DNA of 64,000 nt from Stenotrophomonas rhizophila (GCF_003651185.1 NZ_RCDC01000004.1:978659-1042658); one strand, 5' to 3'. Numbered from the stretch's first letter, positions 21,438-31,832 are shown. A program made the numbers and translations. The notes: generated by a model from the sequence alone, not told the origin.

Positions 21438-24269
21438 GTGGACAATCAACTGAAGCAGTTTGCGCAATCTTCGCAGCTCGCCGGCGGCAACGCCTCCTAT
21501 ATCGAGGATCTGTACGAGCAGTACCTCGTTTCTCCGGACAGTGTCGATCCCAAATGGAAGACCTACTTCGACGGCTTCCAGGGCCGCGAAGCCGGTGATA
21601 TTCCGCATTCGGCCGTCATCGCCCACATTGCCGACGCCGCCAAGAATGCCGTCAAGAGCGGCACCGCCGCCGGTGCCGGCGACGAGCGCGAGCGCAATGT
21701 CGGCCGCCTGATCACCGCCTACCGTTCGCGTGGCCACATGGCCGCCCGCCTGGACCCGCTGAGCCTGACCGCGCCGACCAATCCGCCGGATCTGGGCCTG
21801 CCGTTCCACAGCCTGTCGGAAAGCGACCTGGGCAGTGAGTTCAGCACCGGCGGTGTCGCCGGGCAGCCGCGCATGAAACTGCGCGACCTGCTGGAGCGCC
21901 TGAAGAAGACCTACACCGGCTCGATCGGTGCGGAATTCATGCACATCTCCGAGGTCGAGCAGCGCCAGTGGCTGTACCAGCGCCTGGAGCTGGCCGGTGG
22001 CAACTACAACCTGGATGCCGATACCCAGCGCCGCACCCTGGAGCGCCTGACGGCTGCCGAGGGTCTGGAGCGCTACCTGCACACCAAGTACGTCGGCCAG
22101 AAGCGCTTCTCGCTGGAAGGCGGCGATGCGCTGATCCCGATGATGGACACCATCATCCGTGACGCTGGCAAGGATGGCGTCAAGGACGTGGTGATCGGCA
22201 TGGCCCACCGCGGCCGCCTGAACGTGCTGGTCAATACACTCGGCAAGAGCCCGCGCAAGCTGTTCGACGAGTTCGAAGGCAAGTTCGAGCACGATGACCA
22301 CGCCTCCGCCGGCGACGTGAAGTACCACATGGGCTTCTCCGCCGACGTCTCCACCCCGGGCGGCGCCGTCCACCTGGCGCTGGCGTTCAACCCGTCGCAC
22401 CTGGAAATCGCCGATCCCGTCGTGGCCGGCAGCGTGCGCTCGCGCCAGGAACGTCGTGGCGATACCGCCCGCAAGCAGGTGATGCCGATCCTGATCCACG
22501 GCGACGCGGCCTTCTCCGGCCAGGGCGTGGTGATGGAGCTGTTCCAGATGTCCCAGGCCCGCGGCTTCGCCGTCGGTGGCACGGTGCACATCGTGGTCAA
22601 CAACCAGGTCGGTTTCACCACCTCCAACCCGCTGGATACGCGCTCCACGCGCTACGCCACCGACGTGGCCAAGATGATCGCCGCCCCGGTGCTGCACGTG
22701 AATGGCGACGATCCGGAAGCCGTGGTGTTTGCTGCCCAGCTGGCCTTCGAGTTCCGCCAGAAGTTCGCCAAGGACGTGGTCATCGATCTGATGTGCTACC
22801 GCCGTTGGGGCCATAACGAGGCCGACGAACCGGCGATCACCCAGCCGCTGATGTACCAGGTGATCCGCAAGCACCAGACCACCCGCGAGCTGTACGCCGC
22901 GGCGCTGGAAGCTGCCGGCGTGATCGAAGCCGGTGGCGGCAAGGCGCTGGTCGATGCCTACCGCAACAAGCTCGATGCCGGCGAAGTCACCACCGAGCTG
23001 GCCCAGGTCGAAAAGACCCCGGCCACCAGCAAGATGTACGTGGATTGGCCCAAGCTGCTCAACGGCAAGCTCTCCGACGCGGTCTCCACCGCGGTCGGCA
23101 TGGAGAAGGTCAAGCAGCTGGCGCAGATGATCAACACCGTGCCTGAAGGCGTGGAACTGCACTCGCGCGTGGCCAAGGTCTATGACGACCGCCGCAAGAT
23201 GGCCGCCGGCGAGATCCCGGGCGACTGGGGCTTTGCCGAGAACCTGGCCTACGCCACGATCCTCGACGAAGGCAACAACCTGCGCCTGGTCGGCCAGGAC
23301 GTGGGCCGCGGTACGTTCACGCACCGCCACGCGATCCTGCACGACCAGAAGACCGACAACTACTACCTGCCGCTGCGCCAGCTGGTCGAGTCGCCGGAAC
23401 AGGCCACCATCATCGATTCGCTGCTCAGCGAAGAAGCGGTGATGGCCTATGAGTACGGCTTCTCCACCACCGATCCGAACACCCTGTGCATCTGGGAAGG
23501 CCAGTTCGGCGATTTCGCCAACGGCGCCCAGGTCGTGATCGATCAGTTCATCGCCGCCGGCGAAGCCAAGTGGGGCCGCATCACCGGCCTGACCCTGCTG
23601 CTGCCGCACGGTTACGAAGGCCAGGGCCCGGAGCACAGCTCCGCGCGCCTGGAGCGCTTCCTGCAGCTGTGCGCACTGGAGAACATGCTGGTGTGCGTGC
23701 CGTCGACCCCGGCGCAGGCGTACCACATGCTGCGTCGCCAGATGCGCATGACCACCCGCAAGCCGCTGATCGTGATGTCGCCCAAGTCGCTGCTGCGCCA
23801 CAAGCTGGCCGTGTCGACCCTGGAGGAACTGGCCAACGGCGAGTTCCAGCACCTGATCGGCGATGCCAACGCAGACGCCAAGAAGGTCAAGCGCGTGGTG
23901 CTGTGCTCGGGCAAGGTCTACTACGACCTGCTGGAAGACCAGACCAAGCGTGGCCAGGACGATGTCGCCATCATCCGCGTGGAGCAGCTGTATCCGTTCC
24001 CGCGCGTGGCACTGGCAGCAGAGCTGAAGAAGTATGGCAAGGCGGCCGATGTGGTGTGGTGTCAGGAAGAACCGCAGAACCAGGGTGCCTGGTACCAGAT
24101 CCGTCACCACCTGCAGGCGTGCCTGGCCGATGGCCAGAGCATCCATTACGCAGGTCGCGCCCGTTCGGCATCGCCGGCCGCTGGACACATGGCTGACCAC
24201 ATCATCGAACAGCAGAAGCTGATCGCCGATGCCCTGGTCAACCCGTTCAACGACTCGGTCGCTGAATAA
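21438..24269 (+). CDS. sucA: 2-oxoglutarate dehydrogenase E1 component
   Basis: The 943-residue thiamine-diphosphate enzyme decarboxylates 2-oxoglutarate and passes the succinyl group to SucB. The N-terminus [10 protein letters not shown] and the [13 protein letters not shown] block are typical, and the length matches the family (about 933 in E. coli). The start is a GTG at 21438, because the conserved protein begins there ([12 protein letters not shown]); no good Shine-Dalgarno is visible. Longer ATG starts would add residues with no family match. A TACAAT hexamer at 21340-21345 could be a -10 element, but no matching -35 is clear. It heads the sucA-sucB-lpdA operon. Confidence 0.95.
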   Translation: MDNQLKQFAQSSQLAGGNASYIEDLYEQYLVSPDSVDPKWKTYFDGFQGREAGDIPHSAVIAHIADAAKNAVKSGTAAGAGDERERNVGRLITAYRSRGHMAARLDPLSLTAPTNPPDLGLPFHSLSESDLGSEFSTGGVAGQPRMKLRDLLERLKKTYTGSIGAEFMHISEVEQRQWLYQRLELAGGNYNLDADTQRRTLERLTAAEGLERYLHTKYVGQKRFSLEGGDALIPMMDTIIRDAGKDGVKDVVIGMAHRGRLNVLVNTLGKSPRKLFDEFEGKFEHDDHASAGDVKYHMGFSADVSTPGGAVHLALAFNPSHLEIADPVVAGSVRSRQERRGDTARKQVMPILIHGDAAFSGQGVVMELFQMSQARGFAVGGTVHIVVNNQVGFTTSNPLDTRSTRYATDVAKMIAAPVLHVNGDDPEAVVFAAQLAFEFRQKFAKDVVIDLMCYRRWGHNEADEPAITQPLMYQVIRKHQTTRELYAAALEAAGVIEAGGGKALVDAYRNKLDAGEVTTELAQVEKTPATSKMYVDWPKLLNGKLSDAVSTAVGMEKVKQLAQMINTVPEGVELHSRVAKVYDDRRKMAAGEIPGDWGFAENLAYATILDEGNNLRLVGQDVGRGTFTHRHAILHDQKTDNYYLPLRQLVESPEQATIIDSLLSEEAVMAYEYGFSTTDPNTLCIWEGQFGDFANGAQVVIDQFIAAGEAKWGRITGLTLLLPHGYEGQGPEHSSARLERFLQLCALENMLVCVPSTPAQAYHMLRRQMRMTTRKPLIVMSPKSLLRHKLAVSTLEELANGEFQHLIGDANADAKKVKRVVLCSGKVYYDLLEDQTKRGQDDVAIIRVEQLYPFPRVALAAELKKYGKAADVVWCQEEPQNQGAWYQIRHHLQACLADGQSIHYAGRARSASPAAGHMADHIIEQQKLIADALVNPFNDSVAE

Positions 24270-24312
24270 CTCTCCCCCTCATTCTAGAAAAGACAAACCA
24301 GGAAGCTCCCGC

Positions 24313-25515
24313 ATGGCCACCGAAGTCAAAGCCCCGGTACTGCCCGAATCCGTCGCCGACGGCACCATCGCCACCTGGCACAAGAAGGTCGGCGATGCCG
24401 TCAAGCGCGATGAAAACCTGCTTGATCTGGAAACCGACAAGGTCGTCCTGGAAGTGCCGTCGCCGGTCGACGGCGTGCTGAAGGAGATCAAGTTCGAGGT
24501 GGGCGCCACTGTGACCTCCAGCCAGGTCGTGGCGATCATCGAAGAAGGCGCCGTGGCCGATGCCCCGGCGCCGGCCGCGGAAGAGAAGAAGGCCGAGGCC
24601 GCACCGGCCAAGGCGGCGGCTCCGGCCGCTGCCGCAGCGCCCGCACCGGCCGCCAAGTCCGCTGCCGACTCCCTGCCCCCGGGCGCCCGCTTCACCGCCA
24701 TCACTGAAGGCGTGAACCCGGCCGACGTGGACGGCACCGGCCGTCGTGGCGCAGTGACCAAGGAAGACATCGTCAACTTCGCCCGTAACGGTGGCGCCGG
24801 CAAGTCGGGTGGCGCACGTCCGGAAGAACGCGTGCCGATGACCCGCATCCGCAAGCGCATCGCCGAACGCCTGATGCAGTCCAAGAACGGCACCGCGATG
24901 CTGACCACCTTCAACGAGGTCGACCTGTCCAAGGTCTCGGCCGCGCGCAAGGATCTGCAGGACGAGTTCGTCAAGGCCCACGGCATCAAGCTGGGCTTCA
25001 TGAGCTTCTTCGTGAAGGCCGCCGCCAACGCGCTGCAGCGCTTCCCGCTGGTCAATGCCTCGATCGATGGTGATGACATCATCTATCACGGCTACTCGGA
25101 CATCTCGATCGCCGTGTCGACCGAGAAGGGTCTGGTGACCCCGGTCCTGCGCAACGTCGAGCGCATGTCCTTCGCCGACATCGAAAAGACCATCGCCGAC
25201 TACGCCAAGAAGGCCCGTGACGGCAAGCTGAGCCTGGAAGAACTGCAGGGCGGCACCTTCACCGTGACCAACGGCGGCACCTTCGGCTCGCTGCTGTCGA
25301 CCCCGATCATCAACCCGCCGCAGAGCGCCATCCTGGGCATGCACGCCATCAAGGAGCGTCCGATCGCCCAGAACGGCCAGGTCGTGATCGCGCCGATGAT
25401 GTACCTGGCGCTGTCCTACGATCACCGCATCATCGATGGCAAGGACTCGGTCCAGTTCCTGGTGGACATCAAGAACCAGCTGGAAAACCCGGGCCGCATG
25501 CTGTTCGGCCTGTAA
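24313..25515 (+). CDS. sucB: Dihydrolipoamide succinyltransferase E2
   Basis: The 400-residue E2 core protein has one lipoyl domain with the lipoylated lysine in ETDKVVLEV (Lys43), an Ala-Pro-rich hinge (about 88-118), a peripheral-subunit-binding domain ([20 protein letters not shown]), and the catalytic domain ending [12 protein letters not shown] (His371, Asp375). It transfers succinyl from the lipoyl arm to CoA. AGGAAG precedes the ATG. It lies 43 bases after sucA. Confidence 0.96.
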   Translation: MATEVKAPVLPESVADGTIATWHKKVGDAVKRDENLLDLETDKVVLEVPSPVDGVLKEIKFEVGATVTSSQVVAIIEEGAVADAPAPAAEEKKAEAAPAKAAAPAAAAAPAPAAKSAADSLPPGARFTAITEGVNPADVDGTGRRGAVTKEDIVNFARNGGAGKSGGARPEERVPMTRIRKRIAERLMQSKNGTAMLTTFNEVDLSKVSAARKDLQDEFVKAHGIKLGFMSFFVKAAANALQRFPLVNASIDGDDIIYHGYSDISIAVSTEKGLVTPVLRNVERMSFADIEKTIADYAKKARDGKLSLEELQGGTFTVTNGGTFGSLLSTPIINPPQSAILGMHAIKERPIAQNGQVVIAPMMYLALSYDHRIIDGKDSVQFLVDIKNQLENPGRMLFGL

Positions 25516-25524
25516 GACCTCCCA

Positions 25525-25548
25525 CCCCTCCGCGCCTGCGCGGAGGGG
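25525..25548 (+). terminator. Intercistronic hairpin between sucB and lpdA
   Basis: CCCCTCCGCG and its perfect complement flank a CCTG loop, nine bases after the sucB stop. Only TTCT follows, so full termination is unlikely. It may act as a partial attenuator or protect the 3' end of sucAB mRNA, setting different levels of E1/E2 and E3. Confidence 0.6.
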
Positions 25549-25576
25549 TTCTGGTAAAGAAACAAGGAATATCTCA

Positions 25577-27013
25577 ATGGCTGAACAATTCGACGTCGTC
25601 GTCATCGGTGCCGGCCCGGCCGGCTACCATGCCGCCATCCGCGCCGCGCAGCTGGGTCTGAAGACCGCCTGCATCGACGCTGCGCTGGGCAAGGACGGCA
25701 AGCCGGCCCTGGGCGGCACCTGCCTGCGCGTGGGCTGCATCCCGTCCAAGGCGCTGCTGGATTCCTCGCGCCAGTTCTGGAACATGGGCCACATCTTTGG
25801 CGACCACGGCATCAGCTTCAAGGACGCCAAGATGGACGTCGAGGCGATGGTTGGCCGCAAGGACAAGATCGTCAAGCAGTTCACCGGCGGCATCGCCATG
25901 CTGTTCAAGGCGAACAAGGTCACCGCGTATTACGGTTTCGGTGAGCTGCAGCCGGGCAACATCGTCAAGGTGAAGCAGCACGACGGCTCGGAAGTCGAGC
26001 TGAAGGGCACCAACGTCATCATCGCCGCCGGTTCGGATTCGATCGAACTGCCGTTCGCCAAGTTCGACGGCGAGACCATCGTCGACAACGTCGGCGGCCT
26101 GGACTTCACCGAAGTCCCCGCCCGCCTGGCCGTGATCGGTGCCGGCGTGATCGGCCTGGAACTGGGCAGCGTCTGGAAGCGCCTCGGTTCGGAAGTGACC
26201 ATCCTGGAAGCCCTGCCGGACTTCCTGGCGGCCGCCGATGCCGAAGTGGCCAAGACCGCCTTGAAGGAATTCAAGAAGCAGGGCCTGGACATCCGCCTGG
26301 GCGCCAAGGTCTCCAAGGCCGAGGTGACCGGCAAGGGCAAGAAGAAGGAAGTCGCCCTGACCTACACCGATGGTGAAGGCGAGAAGAGCCTGATCGTGGA
26401 CAAGCTGCTGGTGGCCGTTGGCCGTCGCGCCGCCACCAAGGGCCTGCTGGCCGAAGGTACCGGCGTCAAGATCAACGAGCGTGGCCAGATCGAAGTGGAC
26501 GCGCACTGCCACACCGGCGTCAATGGCGTCTGGGCGGTCGGTGACTGCGTGCGCGGCCCGATGCTGGCGCACAAGGGCTTCGAGGAAGGCATCGCCGTGG
26601 CCGAGCTGATCGCGGGCCTGCCGGGCCACGTCAACTTCGACACCATCCCGTGGGTAATCTACACCGAGCCGGAGCTGGCCTGGGTCGGCAAGACCGAGCA
26701 GCAGCTCAAGGACGAAGGCATCCCGTACAAGGCGGGCAGCTTCCCGTTCGCCGCCAACGGCCGTGCCGTGGCGATGATCGAGCCGACCGGCTTCGTGAAG
26801 GTCCTGGCGCATGCCGAGACCGATCGCATCCTGGGCATGCACCTGGTTGGCGCGAATGTCTCCGAGCTGGTGCACGAAGGCGTGCTGACCATGGAGTTCA
26901 GCGGTTCGGCCGACGACCTGGCGCGCATCTGCCACGCCCACCCGTCGTTGTCCGAAGTGGTGCATGACGCCGCTATGGCCGTCAGCAAGCGCGCGATCCA
27001 CAAGGCGAACTGA
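25577..27013 (+). CDS. lpdA: Dihydrolipoamide dehydrogenase E3
   Basis: The 478-residue flavoenzyme reoxidises dihydrolipoyl groups with NAD+. It has the FAD motif GAGPAGYHAA (11-20), the redox disulfide in GGTCLRVGCIPSKAL (Cys49, Cys54), an NAD-binding GAGVIGLELGS and the C-terminal His-Glu pair in CHAHPSLSEVVHDA. AAGGAAT precedes the ATG. It completes the 2-oxoglutarate dehydrogenase operon and ends before a strong terminator. It may also serve other 2-oxoacid complexes. Confidence 0.96.
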   Translation: MAEQFDVVVIGAGPAGYHAAIRAAQLGLKTACIDAALGKDGKPALGGTCLRVGCIPSKALLDSSRQFWNMGHIFGDHGISFKDAKMDVEAMVGRKDKIVKQFTGGIAMLFKANKVTAYYGFGELQPGNIVKVKQHDGSEVELKGTNVIIAAGSDSIELPFAKFDGETIVDNVGGLDFTEVPARLAVIGAGVIGLELGSVWKRLGSEVTILEALPDFLAAADAEVAKTALKEFKKQGLDIRLGAKVSKAEVTGKGKKKEVALTYTDGEGEKSLIVDKLLVAVGRRAATKGLLAEGTGVKINERGQIEVDAHCHTGVNGVWAVGDCVRGPMLAHKGFEEGIAVAELIAGLPGHVNFDTIPWVIYTEPELAWVGKTEQQLKDEGIPYKAGSFPFAANGRAVAMIEPTGFVKVLAHAETDRILGMHLVGANVSELVHEGVLTMEFSGSADDLARICHAHPSLSEVVHDAAMAVSKRAIHKAN

Positions 27014-27034
27014 GCCGGCGTTGGTGCCGTAACG

Positions 27035-27061
27035 AAAAACCCCGCCTCGGCGGGGTTTTTT
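27035..27061. terminator. Rho-independent terminator after lpdA
   Basis: AAAAA, stem CCCCGCC, loop TC, complement GGCGGGG and six T residues form a strong terminator that ends the sucA-sucB-lpdA transcript. Confidence 0.95.
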
Positions 27062-27072
27062 GTGGGCGACAG

Positions 27073-27143
27073 GTACTGTGCCGGCCGCTGGCCGGCTCCA
27101 CGCCATCCCGACAGAAGAGCAGCCGGCCAGCGGCCGGCACTAC
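27073..27143. repeat. SMAG-type palindrome pair
   Basis: Two GTA-starting stem-loops with the core GCCGGCCGCTGGCCGGC face each other about 25 bases apart, the right copy on the minus strand ending in GTAG. I recognise the class from memory as the REP-like SMAG repeats of Stenotrophomonas maltophilia. The pair lies between lpdA and the small membrane protein gene. Confidence 0.85.
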
Positions 27144-27159
27144 CCGATCGCGGTGTTGT

Positions 27160-27375
27160 TCAGGCCGTCGCCGGGCGCCCGCCACCCAGGACCCGCGCCG
27201 GCAGCATGAGCAGCGCGCCCAGGAACGCGAACAGTGCCGAGAAGGTGATGCCCACCAGCCGGAACGGCAGGCTCAACAGCCACACGAACGGCCACGCCAC
27301 CAGGGCCAGGATCGCCAGCGGCCAGCACAGCACGAACAGCAGGCACCACACGCCCAAGGCGAACAGGGTCTTCAT
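27160..27375 (-). CDS. Small two-helix membrane protein
   Basis: The 71-residue protein consists of hydrophobic segments (about 3-32 and 38-60), ending MLPARVLGGGRPATA. The start at 27375 follows CGGAGACGTGC. I recognise no family. It lies alone between two SMAG repeat pairs, its stop only 16 bases from the first. Confidence 0.65.
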   Translation of the reverse strand: MKTLFALGVWCLLFVLCWPLAILALVAWPFVWLLSLPFRLVGITFSALFAFLGALLMLPARVLGGGRPATA

Positions 27376-27483
27376 CGCACGTCTCCGTTGGCGGCACCCT
27401 GCCGCCCGGAGACCACCATCGCGCCCAGCCCGCGCGCACTGCAACGGGTTTGCGACGAAACCCGGGATACGCCGATGAAACGG

Positions 27484-27552
27484 CAGTGCCGGCCGCTGGC
27501 CGGCTCTGCACGATGACAGTTCCATAGGAGCCGGCCAGCGGCCGGCACTACC
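27484..27552. repeat. SMAG-type palindrome pair
   Basis: A second inverted pair of the GTGCCGGCCGCTGGCCGGC stem-loop lies just before the end of dnaB, 15 bases from its stop codon. It may act as a transcription or mRNA 3' boundary for the leftward dnaB message. Confidence 0.85.
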
Positions 27553-27567
27553 GTAACGCCTTTGGCG

Positions 27568-28992
27568 TTACTCGAACGAACCCACCGAATCGTGCGACAG
27601 GTTGTCGAACCGGGTGTATTCGCCGAAGAACTTGAGCTTGCACGAGCCGGTCGGGCCGCCTCGGTGCTTGCCGATGATGATCTCGGCCAGGCCCTTGTCC
27701 GGCGAGGTTTCCTTGTTGTAGTAGTCGTCGCGGTAGATGAACACGATCATGTCCGCATCCTGCTCGATAGCGCCGGATTCACGAAGATCGGCCATCACCG
27801 GGCGCTTGTCGGTACGCGTTTCCAGCGAGCGGTTGAGCTGGGAGAGCGCGATGACCGGCACGTTGAGTTCCTTGGCCAGGCCCTTCAACGACCGCGAGAT
27901 CTCCGAGATTTCGGTCGCGCGGTTTTCGCTGTTGCCCGGCACGCTCATCAGCTGCAGGTAGTCGATCACGATCAGGCCCAGGTCGTGCTCGCGCTTGAGG
28001 CGGCGGCACTTGGAACGCAGGATTTCCGGCGACACGCCCGGCGTATCGTCGATGAAGATCTTGGTTTCCTTCAGCATCCGGATCGCACCGGTGACCCGGC
28101 TCCAATCCTCATCTTCCAGCTGACCGGTACGCAGGCGCTGGGCGTTGATGCGGCCGTTGGAGGAAATCAGACGCATGGCCAGCTGCGAGGCCGACATTTC
28201 CATCGAGAACACCGCCACGCCCTTCTTGGACTTGATCGCGGCGTACTCGGCGATGTTCAGCGCCAGCGTGGTCTTGCCCATGGCCGGTCGCGCGGCCAGG
28301 ATGATCAGATCGGTCGGCTGCAGGCCGGCGGTCATCGCATCGAAATCGGTATAGCCGGTCGGCAGACCGGTGATGTTGCCGCCGTTCTCAAAGCGGTTGC
28401 GCAGCTCTTCGAAGGCGTCTTTCAGCGCGCCCGGCATCGCCACGAAATCAGTGCGCCCGCGCGCGCCCTGCTCGGCGATCGCGAACACCGATTTTTCCGC
28501 TGCCGAGAGCAGTTCGCTGCTCTCGCGGCCTTCGGGCTGGAAGCCGTCGTTGACGATGTCCGTGCCGACCTGGATCAGCTGGCGCAGCACCGCTTTGTCA
28601 CGCACGATTTCCGCGTAGGCGCTGATGTTGGCGGCTGACGGCGTGGTGCTCGCCAGCTCGATCAGGTACGCGCCATCGCCGACCAACTCCATCTTGCCCT
28701 GCGATTCGAACCACTCGCCCAGCGTCACCGCATCGAACGGGCGGTCGCGTTCGGACAGCTCGCGGATCGCGCGGTAGATCATCTGGTGATCGCGGCGGTA
28801 GAAGTCGGTTTCGGTCAGCTGGTCGTTGACCCGGTCATAGCTCTCCGGGGCCAGCATCAGCCCGCCCAGCACCGCCTGTTCGGCCTCGATCGAATGCGGC
28901 GGCACGCGCAGGGCGTCGATGCGCATTTCATCGCGATCAAAGCGGTCACCGCGGTCTTTGCGGTCGGAACGGAAGCCAGAACGGGCGGACAT
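27568..28992 (-). CDS. dnaB: Replicative DNA helicase DnaB
   Basis: The 474-residue hexameric helicase has an N-terminal DnaG-interacting domain (VPPHSIEAEQAVLGGLML, about 30-47) and a RecA-like C-terminal ATPase with Walker A ARPAMGKTT (about 233-241) and the DnaB motif VIDYLQLM. It unwinds DNA ahead of the replication fork. There is no intein, although dnaB often hosts one. The start at 28992 follows AGGAAGT with a long spacing. The residues before the helicase domain (3-21) are rich in Arg and Asp. Three DnaA-box-like repeats lie about 80-105 bases upstream. Confidence 0.96.
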   Translation of the reverse strand: MSARSGFRSDRKDRGDRFDRDEMRIDALRVPPHSIEAEQAVLGGLMLAPESYDRVNDQLTETDFYRRDHQMIYRAIRELSERDRPFDAVTLGEWFESQGKMELVGDGAYLIELASTTPSAANISAYAEIVRDKAVLRQLIQVGTDIVNDGFQPEGRESSELLSAAEKSVFAIAEQGARGRTDFVAMPGALKDAFEELRNRFENGGNITGLPTGYTDFDAMTAGLQPTDLIILAARPAMGKTTLALNIAEYAAIKSKKGVAVFSMEMSASQLAMRLISSNGRINAQRLRTGQLEDEDWSRVTGAIRMLKETKIFIDDTPGVSPEILRSKCRRLKREHDLGLIVIDYLQLMSVPGNSENRATEISEISRSLKGLAKELNVPVIALSQLNRSLETRTDKRPVMADLRESGAIEQDADMIVFIYRDDYYNKETSPDKGLAEIIIGKHRGGPTGSCKLKFFGEYTRFDNLSHDSVGSFE

Positions 28993-29067
28993 GGGGGGCG
29001 TACTTCCTGCAGTATGAGGCGTAGGACATGGTAGGCACGCGGGGCGCCCCGCAGCCATGCACAAACC

Positions 29068-29098
29068 TGTGGATAAACAGTGGATGAGCTGGGGATAC
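29068..29098 (-). promoter_or_regulatory. Three phased DnaA-box-like repeats upstream of dnaB
   Basis: On the minus strand, TTATCCACA (29068-29076) matches the DnaA box consensus exactly. TCATCCACT (29079-29087) and GTATCCCCA (29090-29098) match at 7 of 9 positions. All point the same way and repeat every 11 bases. The first lies 76 bases upstream of the dnaB start codon. Confidence 0.6.
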
Positions 29099-29206
29099 CG
29101 GCGCCTGCCGGTACGATCGGCCGGGGCCGTCGCATCGCGTGCGACGGACGCCCTTGCGGCGCCCGTCCCCGCCATTATCGCAGAAGCCTGACCCGCTCGC
29201 GGTGGA

Positions 29207-29767
29207 TCAGTGCGTGCCGCCGTGGGTGCCGACCCAGGCGATGAATGTGTCCACGAAGCCCTGCAGGAAGTCCTTGGTGCCCTCGTTGCTGATCGTGCCG
29301 TGCGCATCGATCAGCCCTTCCTTGAAGTGCAGGAAGGCCTCGGGCTGGCCCAGCACCGGCATGTCCAGGTAGGCCAGGATGTTGCGCAGGTGCTGCTGGG
29401 CCAGCGCCGTGCCGATCACCCCGATCGAGGCGCCGATCACCGCCGCCGGCTTGCCGGCGAAGGCACTGTCGCCATACGGGCGCGAGCCCAGGTCGATGGC
29501 GTTCTTGAGCACGCCCGGGACCGAGCGGTTGTATTCGGGGGTGACGAACAGCACCGCATCGGCATCCCGGATCTGCTGCTTCAAGCGAAGGCCCTGGCTG
29601 GGATAGTCCTTGTCGAAATCCTGGTTGTACAACGGCAGGTCGCCGATCTCCACGTAGGAGAACACCGCCTTGCCGGTGGCCAGTTTCTCCAGCGCGTGAG
29701 CCAACGCCTGGTTGTGCGAGCCCTTGCGCAGGCTGCCGACCAGTACGGCAATCTTGAATTCGGCCAT
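29207..29767 (-). CDS. NADPH-dependent FMN reductase (ChrR/YieF-like)
   Basis: The 186-residue flavodoxin-fold protein begins AVLVGSLRKGSHNQALA, the FMN phosphate loop, and has VTPEYNRSVPGVLKNAID, the signature of NAD(P)H quinone/chromate reductases. Such enzymes reduce quinones or other electrophiles by two electrons. CGGAG precedes the ATG at 29767. It stands alone between dnaB and the asnB gene. Confidence 0.88.
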   Translation of the reverse strand: MAEFKIAVLVGSLRKGSHNQALAHALEKLATGKAVFSYVEIGDLPLYNQDFDKDYPSQGLRLKQQIRDADAVLFVTPEYNRSVPGVLKNAIDLGSRPYGDSAFAGKPAAVIGASIGVIGTALAQQHLRNILAYLDMPVLGQPEAFLHFKEGLIDAHGTISNEGTKDFLQGFVDTFIAWVGTHGGTH

Positions 29768-29836
29768 CACGTTCGCTCCGTTGGGGGAAAGGCCCAGCCT
29801 AGGCGGGACCACCTTCGGCAACGGTGAAGGCGGCGT

Positions 29837-29856
29837 CAGCCACCCATGGGTGGCTG
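29837..29856. repeat. SMAG-like hairpin
   Basis: CAGCCACC and its complement flank CATG, a compact palindrome like the AGCCACGC-type repeat at 53.1 kb but without the GTAG end. It lies between the asnB stop and the divergent region of the FMN reductase gene and could terminate the leftward asnB message. Confidence 0.5.
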
Positions 29857-29888
29857 CCTTCCGTCCAGATGTACTCGCACGCGTCGCG

Positions 29889-31832
29889 CTATGCGCGCGT
29901 CACGTCGGCGCGTGCCTTGCGCCAATGCGCCTGCCAGGCCTGGAACATCAGCACGTTCCACAGATGCGTGTGCCATTTGCGCTCGCCCTGCTTGAACTGC
30001 TGCCACAGCGGCGCCACCGCCTCGACGTTGAACACCCCCTCCTCGGCCAGCCGCGCCGGATCCAGCAGTTCATCGGCCCAGCCACGCAGGTCGCCCTTGA
30101 GCCACGCGCTGACCGGGGCACCGAAGCCGCGTTTGGGGCGGTGCACCATATCCTGCGGTACATAGCGGCCCAGCACGCGCTTGAGCAGGTACTTGCTGAC
30201 GCCATCGCGCTGTTTCATCGCCATCGGCAGCGACCAGGCGAACTCGGCCACCCGCCAGTCCAGCAGCGGGGCACGCGCCTCCAGGCTGACCGCCATGCTG
30301 GTGCGGTCCACTTTGCACAGCAGATCATCGGGCAGATAGGTACTGAAATCGGCCAGCATCATCGCGTCCGCCGGTGAGCCGGCGCCGTGCAGCGGATCGG
30401 CCAGGTCGTAGAAACTGCCGGCCGCCTGTGCACCGCGAACGGCGGCCACCGGATCGCGCCAGCGCGAAATGCGGTTGCGGTAGACATCGCCGATGCCGCG
30501 CGCGCCGGACTCGGCCAGCAGCGCGGCCAGCCCGCCCGTGCGCGAGGCCTCGCCCTGCGTATGCGCATGGCTGGCCATCCAGCGCCGCAGCGGCGCCGGC
30601 ACCTTGCCCAGCAGGCGCCAGTTGCGCATCGCCCGCTGGTAACGGGTGTAGCCGAAGAACAGTTCATCGCCACCGTCGCCGGACAGCGCCACGGTCACGC
30701 CCTGCCGCGCCAGCTTGGCAACCAGCGCCGTGGGCACCTGCGAGGCATCGGCGAAGGGTTCATCGAACATTGCCGGCAGGCTGGGCACCACCGCGAGCGC
30801 GTCGGCACCGCTGACATACAGCTCGGTGTGATCGCAGCCCAGGTGCTGGGCCAGCGACTTGGCCAGCGGCGCCTCGTCATGATCCGAGCCGGTGAAGCCG
30901 ATGCTGAAACTGTGCACCGGCTGGCTCGACTGTGCCTGCATCAAGGCGGCCACCACCGAGGAATCGGTGCCGCCGGAGAGGAAGACGCCGACCGGCACAT
31001 CGGCCACCATGCGCAGCGCGACCGCGTCGCGCAGCACGGCATCCAGACGTTCTTCGGCCTCGGCCTCATTGCCGGTGAACGGCGCGGCCAGGGCCTGCTG
31101 CATGCGCTCGCGCGCGTTCCAGAACGGCTGCTGCAACTGGTCCGGGCGATGCGCGGCAGCACCGGCGGCTACCGCCTCGGCGTCCAGCCGCAGCACGCGG
31201 CCGGGCATCAGCTTGAAACAGCGTTCGTGGATGCAGTGCGGCGCGGGAATGTAATCCAGCCGCAGCAGCAGGGTCAGCGCATCGCGGTCGACCTCGTTGT
31301 CGAAGGCCGGGTGCTGCCACAGGGCCTTGAGCTCGGAGCCGAACACCAGCGTTTCACCGGCCCAGCCGTAGTACAGCGGTTTCTTGCCGACCCGGTCGCG
31401 GGCCAGCCACAGGCAGTGCTCGGCGCGGTCCCACAAAGCGATGGCGAACATGCCGTTGCTGCGCTGCAGGGTCTCGTCCAAGCCCCATTCGGTGATCGCC
31501 GCGAGCAGCACTTCGGTATCCGAATGGCCGCGGAAACCATGCCCCAGTGCGTCGAGCTCGGCGCGCAGCTCGGCGAAGTTGTAGACCTCGCCGTTGTAGG
31601 CCAGCACGTAGCGGCCATCGGCCGAGGTCATCGGCTGATGGCCCAGCGGCGACAGGTCCAGGATGCTCAGCCGGCGGTGCGCCAGCGCGATGCCGGCCGA
31701 GGCATCGGCCCACACCCCGCTGTCATCCGGGCCGCGGTGCACCAATGCGTCGCCCATGCGCCGCGCCTGTTCTTCCAGTGCTGCCTGCTCCCTTGCCGGA
31801 GCGGGCAGCAACATGCCTGCCAATCCACACAT
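29889..31832 (-). CDS. asnB: Asparagine synthase-type amidotransferase (AsnB)
   Basis: The 647-residue protein has an N-terminal Ntn glutaminase domain with nucleophile Cys2 (MCGLAG), HRGPDDSG and YNGEVYNF, and a C-terminal ATP-pyrophosphatase domain with FLSGGTDSSVV (286-292) and ALSGDGGDELFFGY. It should use glutamine ammonia to amidate an AMP-activated carboxylate. True asparagine synthesis is possible. AsnB homologues of this length also act in surface polysaccharide and natural-product pathways. It starts 3 bases after the stop of the fused E1 dehydrogenase, so the two form one transcription unit. Confidence 0.85.
   Translation of the reverse strand: MCGLAGMLLPAPAREQAALEEQARRMGDALVHRGPDDSGVWADASAGIALAHRRLSILDLSPLGHQPMTSADGRYVLAYNGEVYNFAELRAELDALGHGFRGHSDTEVLLAAITEWGLDETLQRSNGMFAIALWDRAEHCLWLARDRVGKKPLYYGWAGETLVFGSELKALWQHPAFDNEVDRDALTLLLRLDYIPAPHCIHERCFKLMPGRVLRLDAEAVAAGAAAHRPDQLQQPFWNARERMQQALAAPFTGNEAEAEERLDAVLRDAVALRMVADVPVGVFLSGGTDSSVVAALMQAQSSQPVHSFSIGFTGSDHDEAPLAKSLAQHLGCDHTELYVSGADALAVVPSLPAMFDEPFADASQVPTALVAKLARQGVTVALSGDGGDELFFGYTRYQRAMRNWRLLGKVPAPLRRWMASHAHTQGEASRTGGLAALLAESGARGIGDVYRNRISRWRDPVAAVRGAQAAGSFYDLADPLHGAGSPADAMMLADFSTYLPDDLLCKVDRTSMAVSLEARAPLLDWRVAEFAWSLPMAMKQRDGVSKYLLKRVLGRYVPQDMVHRPKRGFGAPVSAWLKGDLRGWADELLDPARLAEEGVFNVEAVAPLWQQFKQGERKWHTHLWNVLMFQAWQAHWRKARADVTRA

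Noticed and set aside
21408..24200. A 930-codon frame on the minus strand opposite sucA
   Set aside because: Same codon-bias artefact; the product is rich in Gln, His and Val with no recognisable domain.
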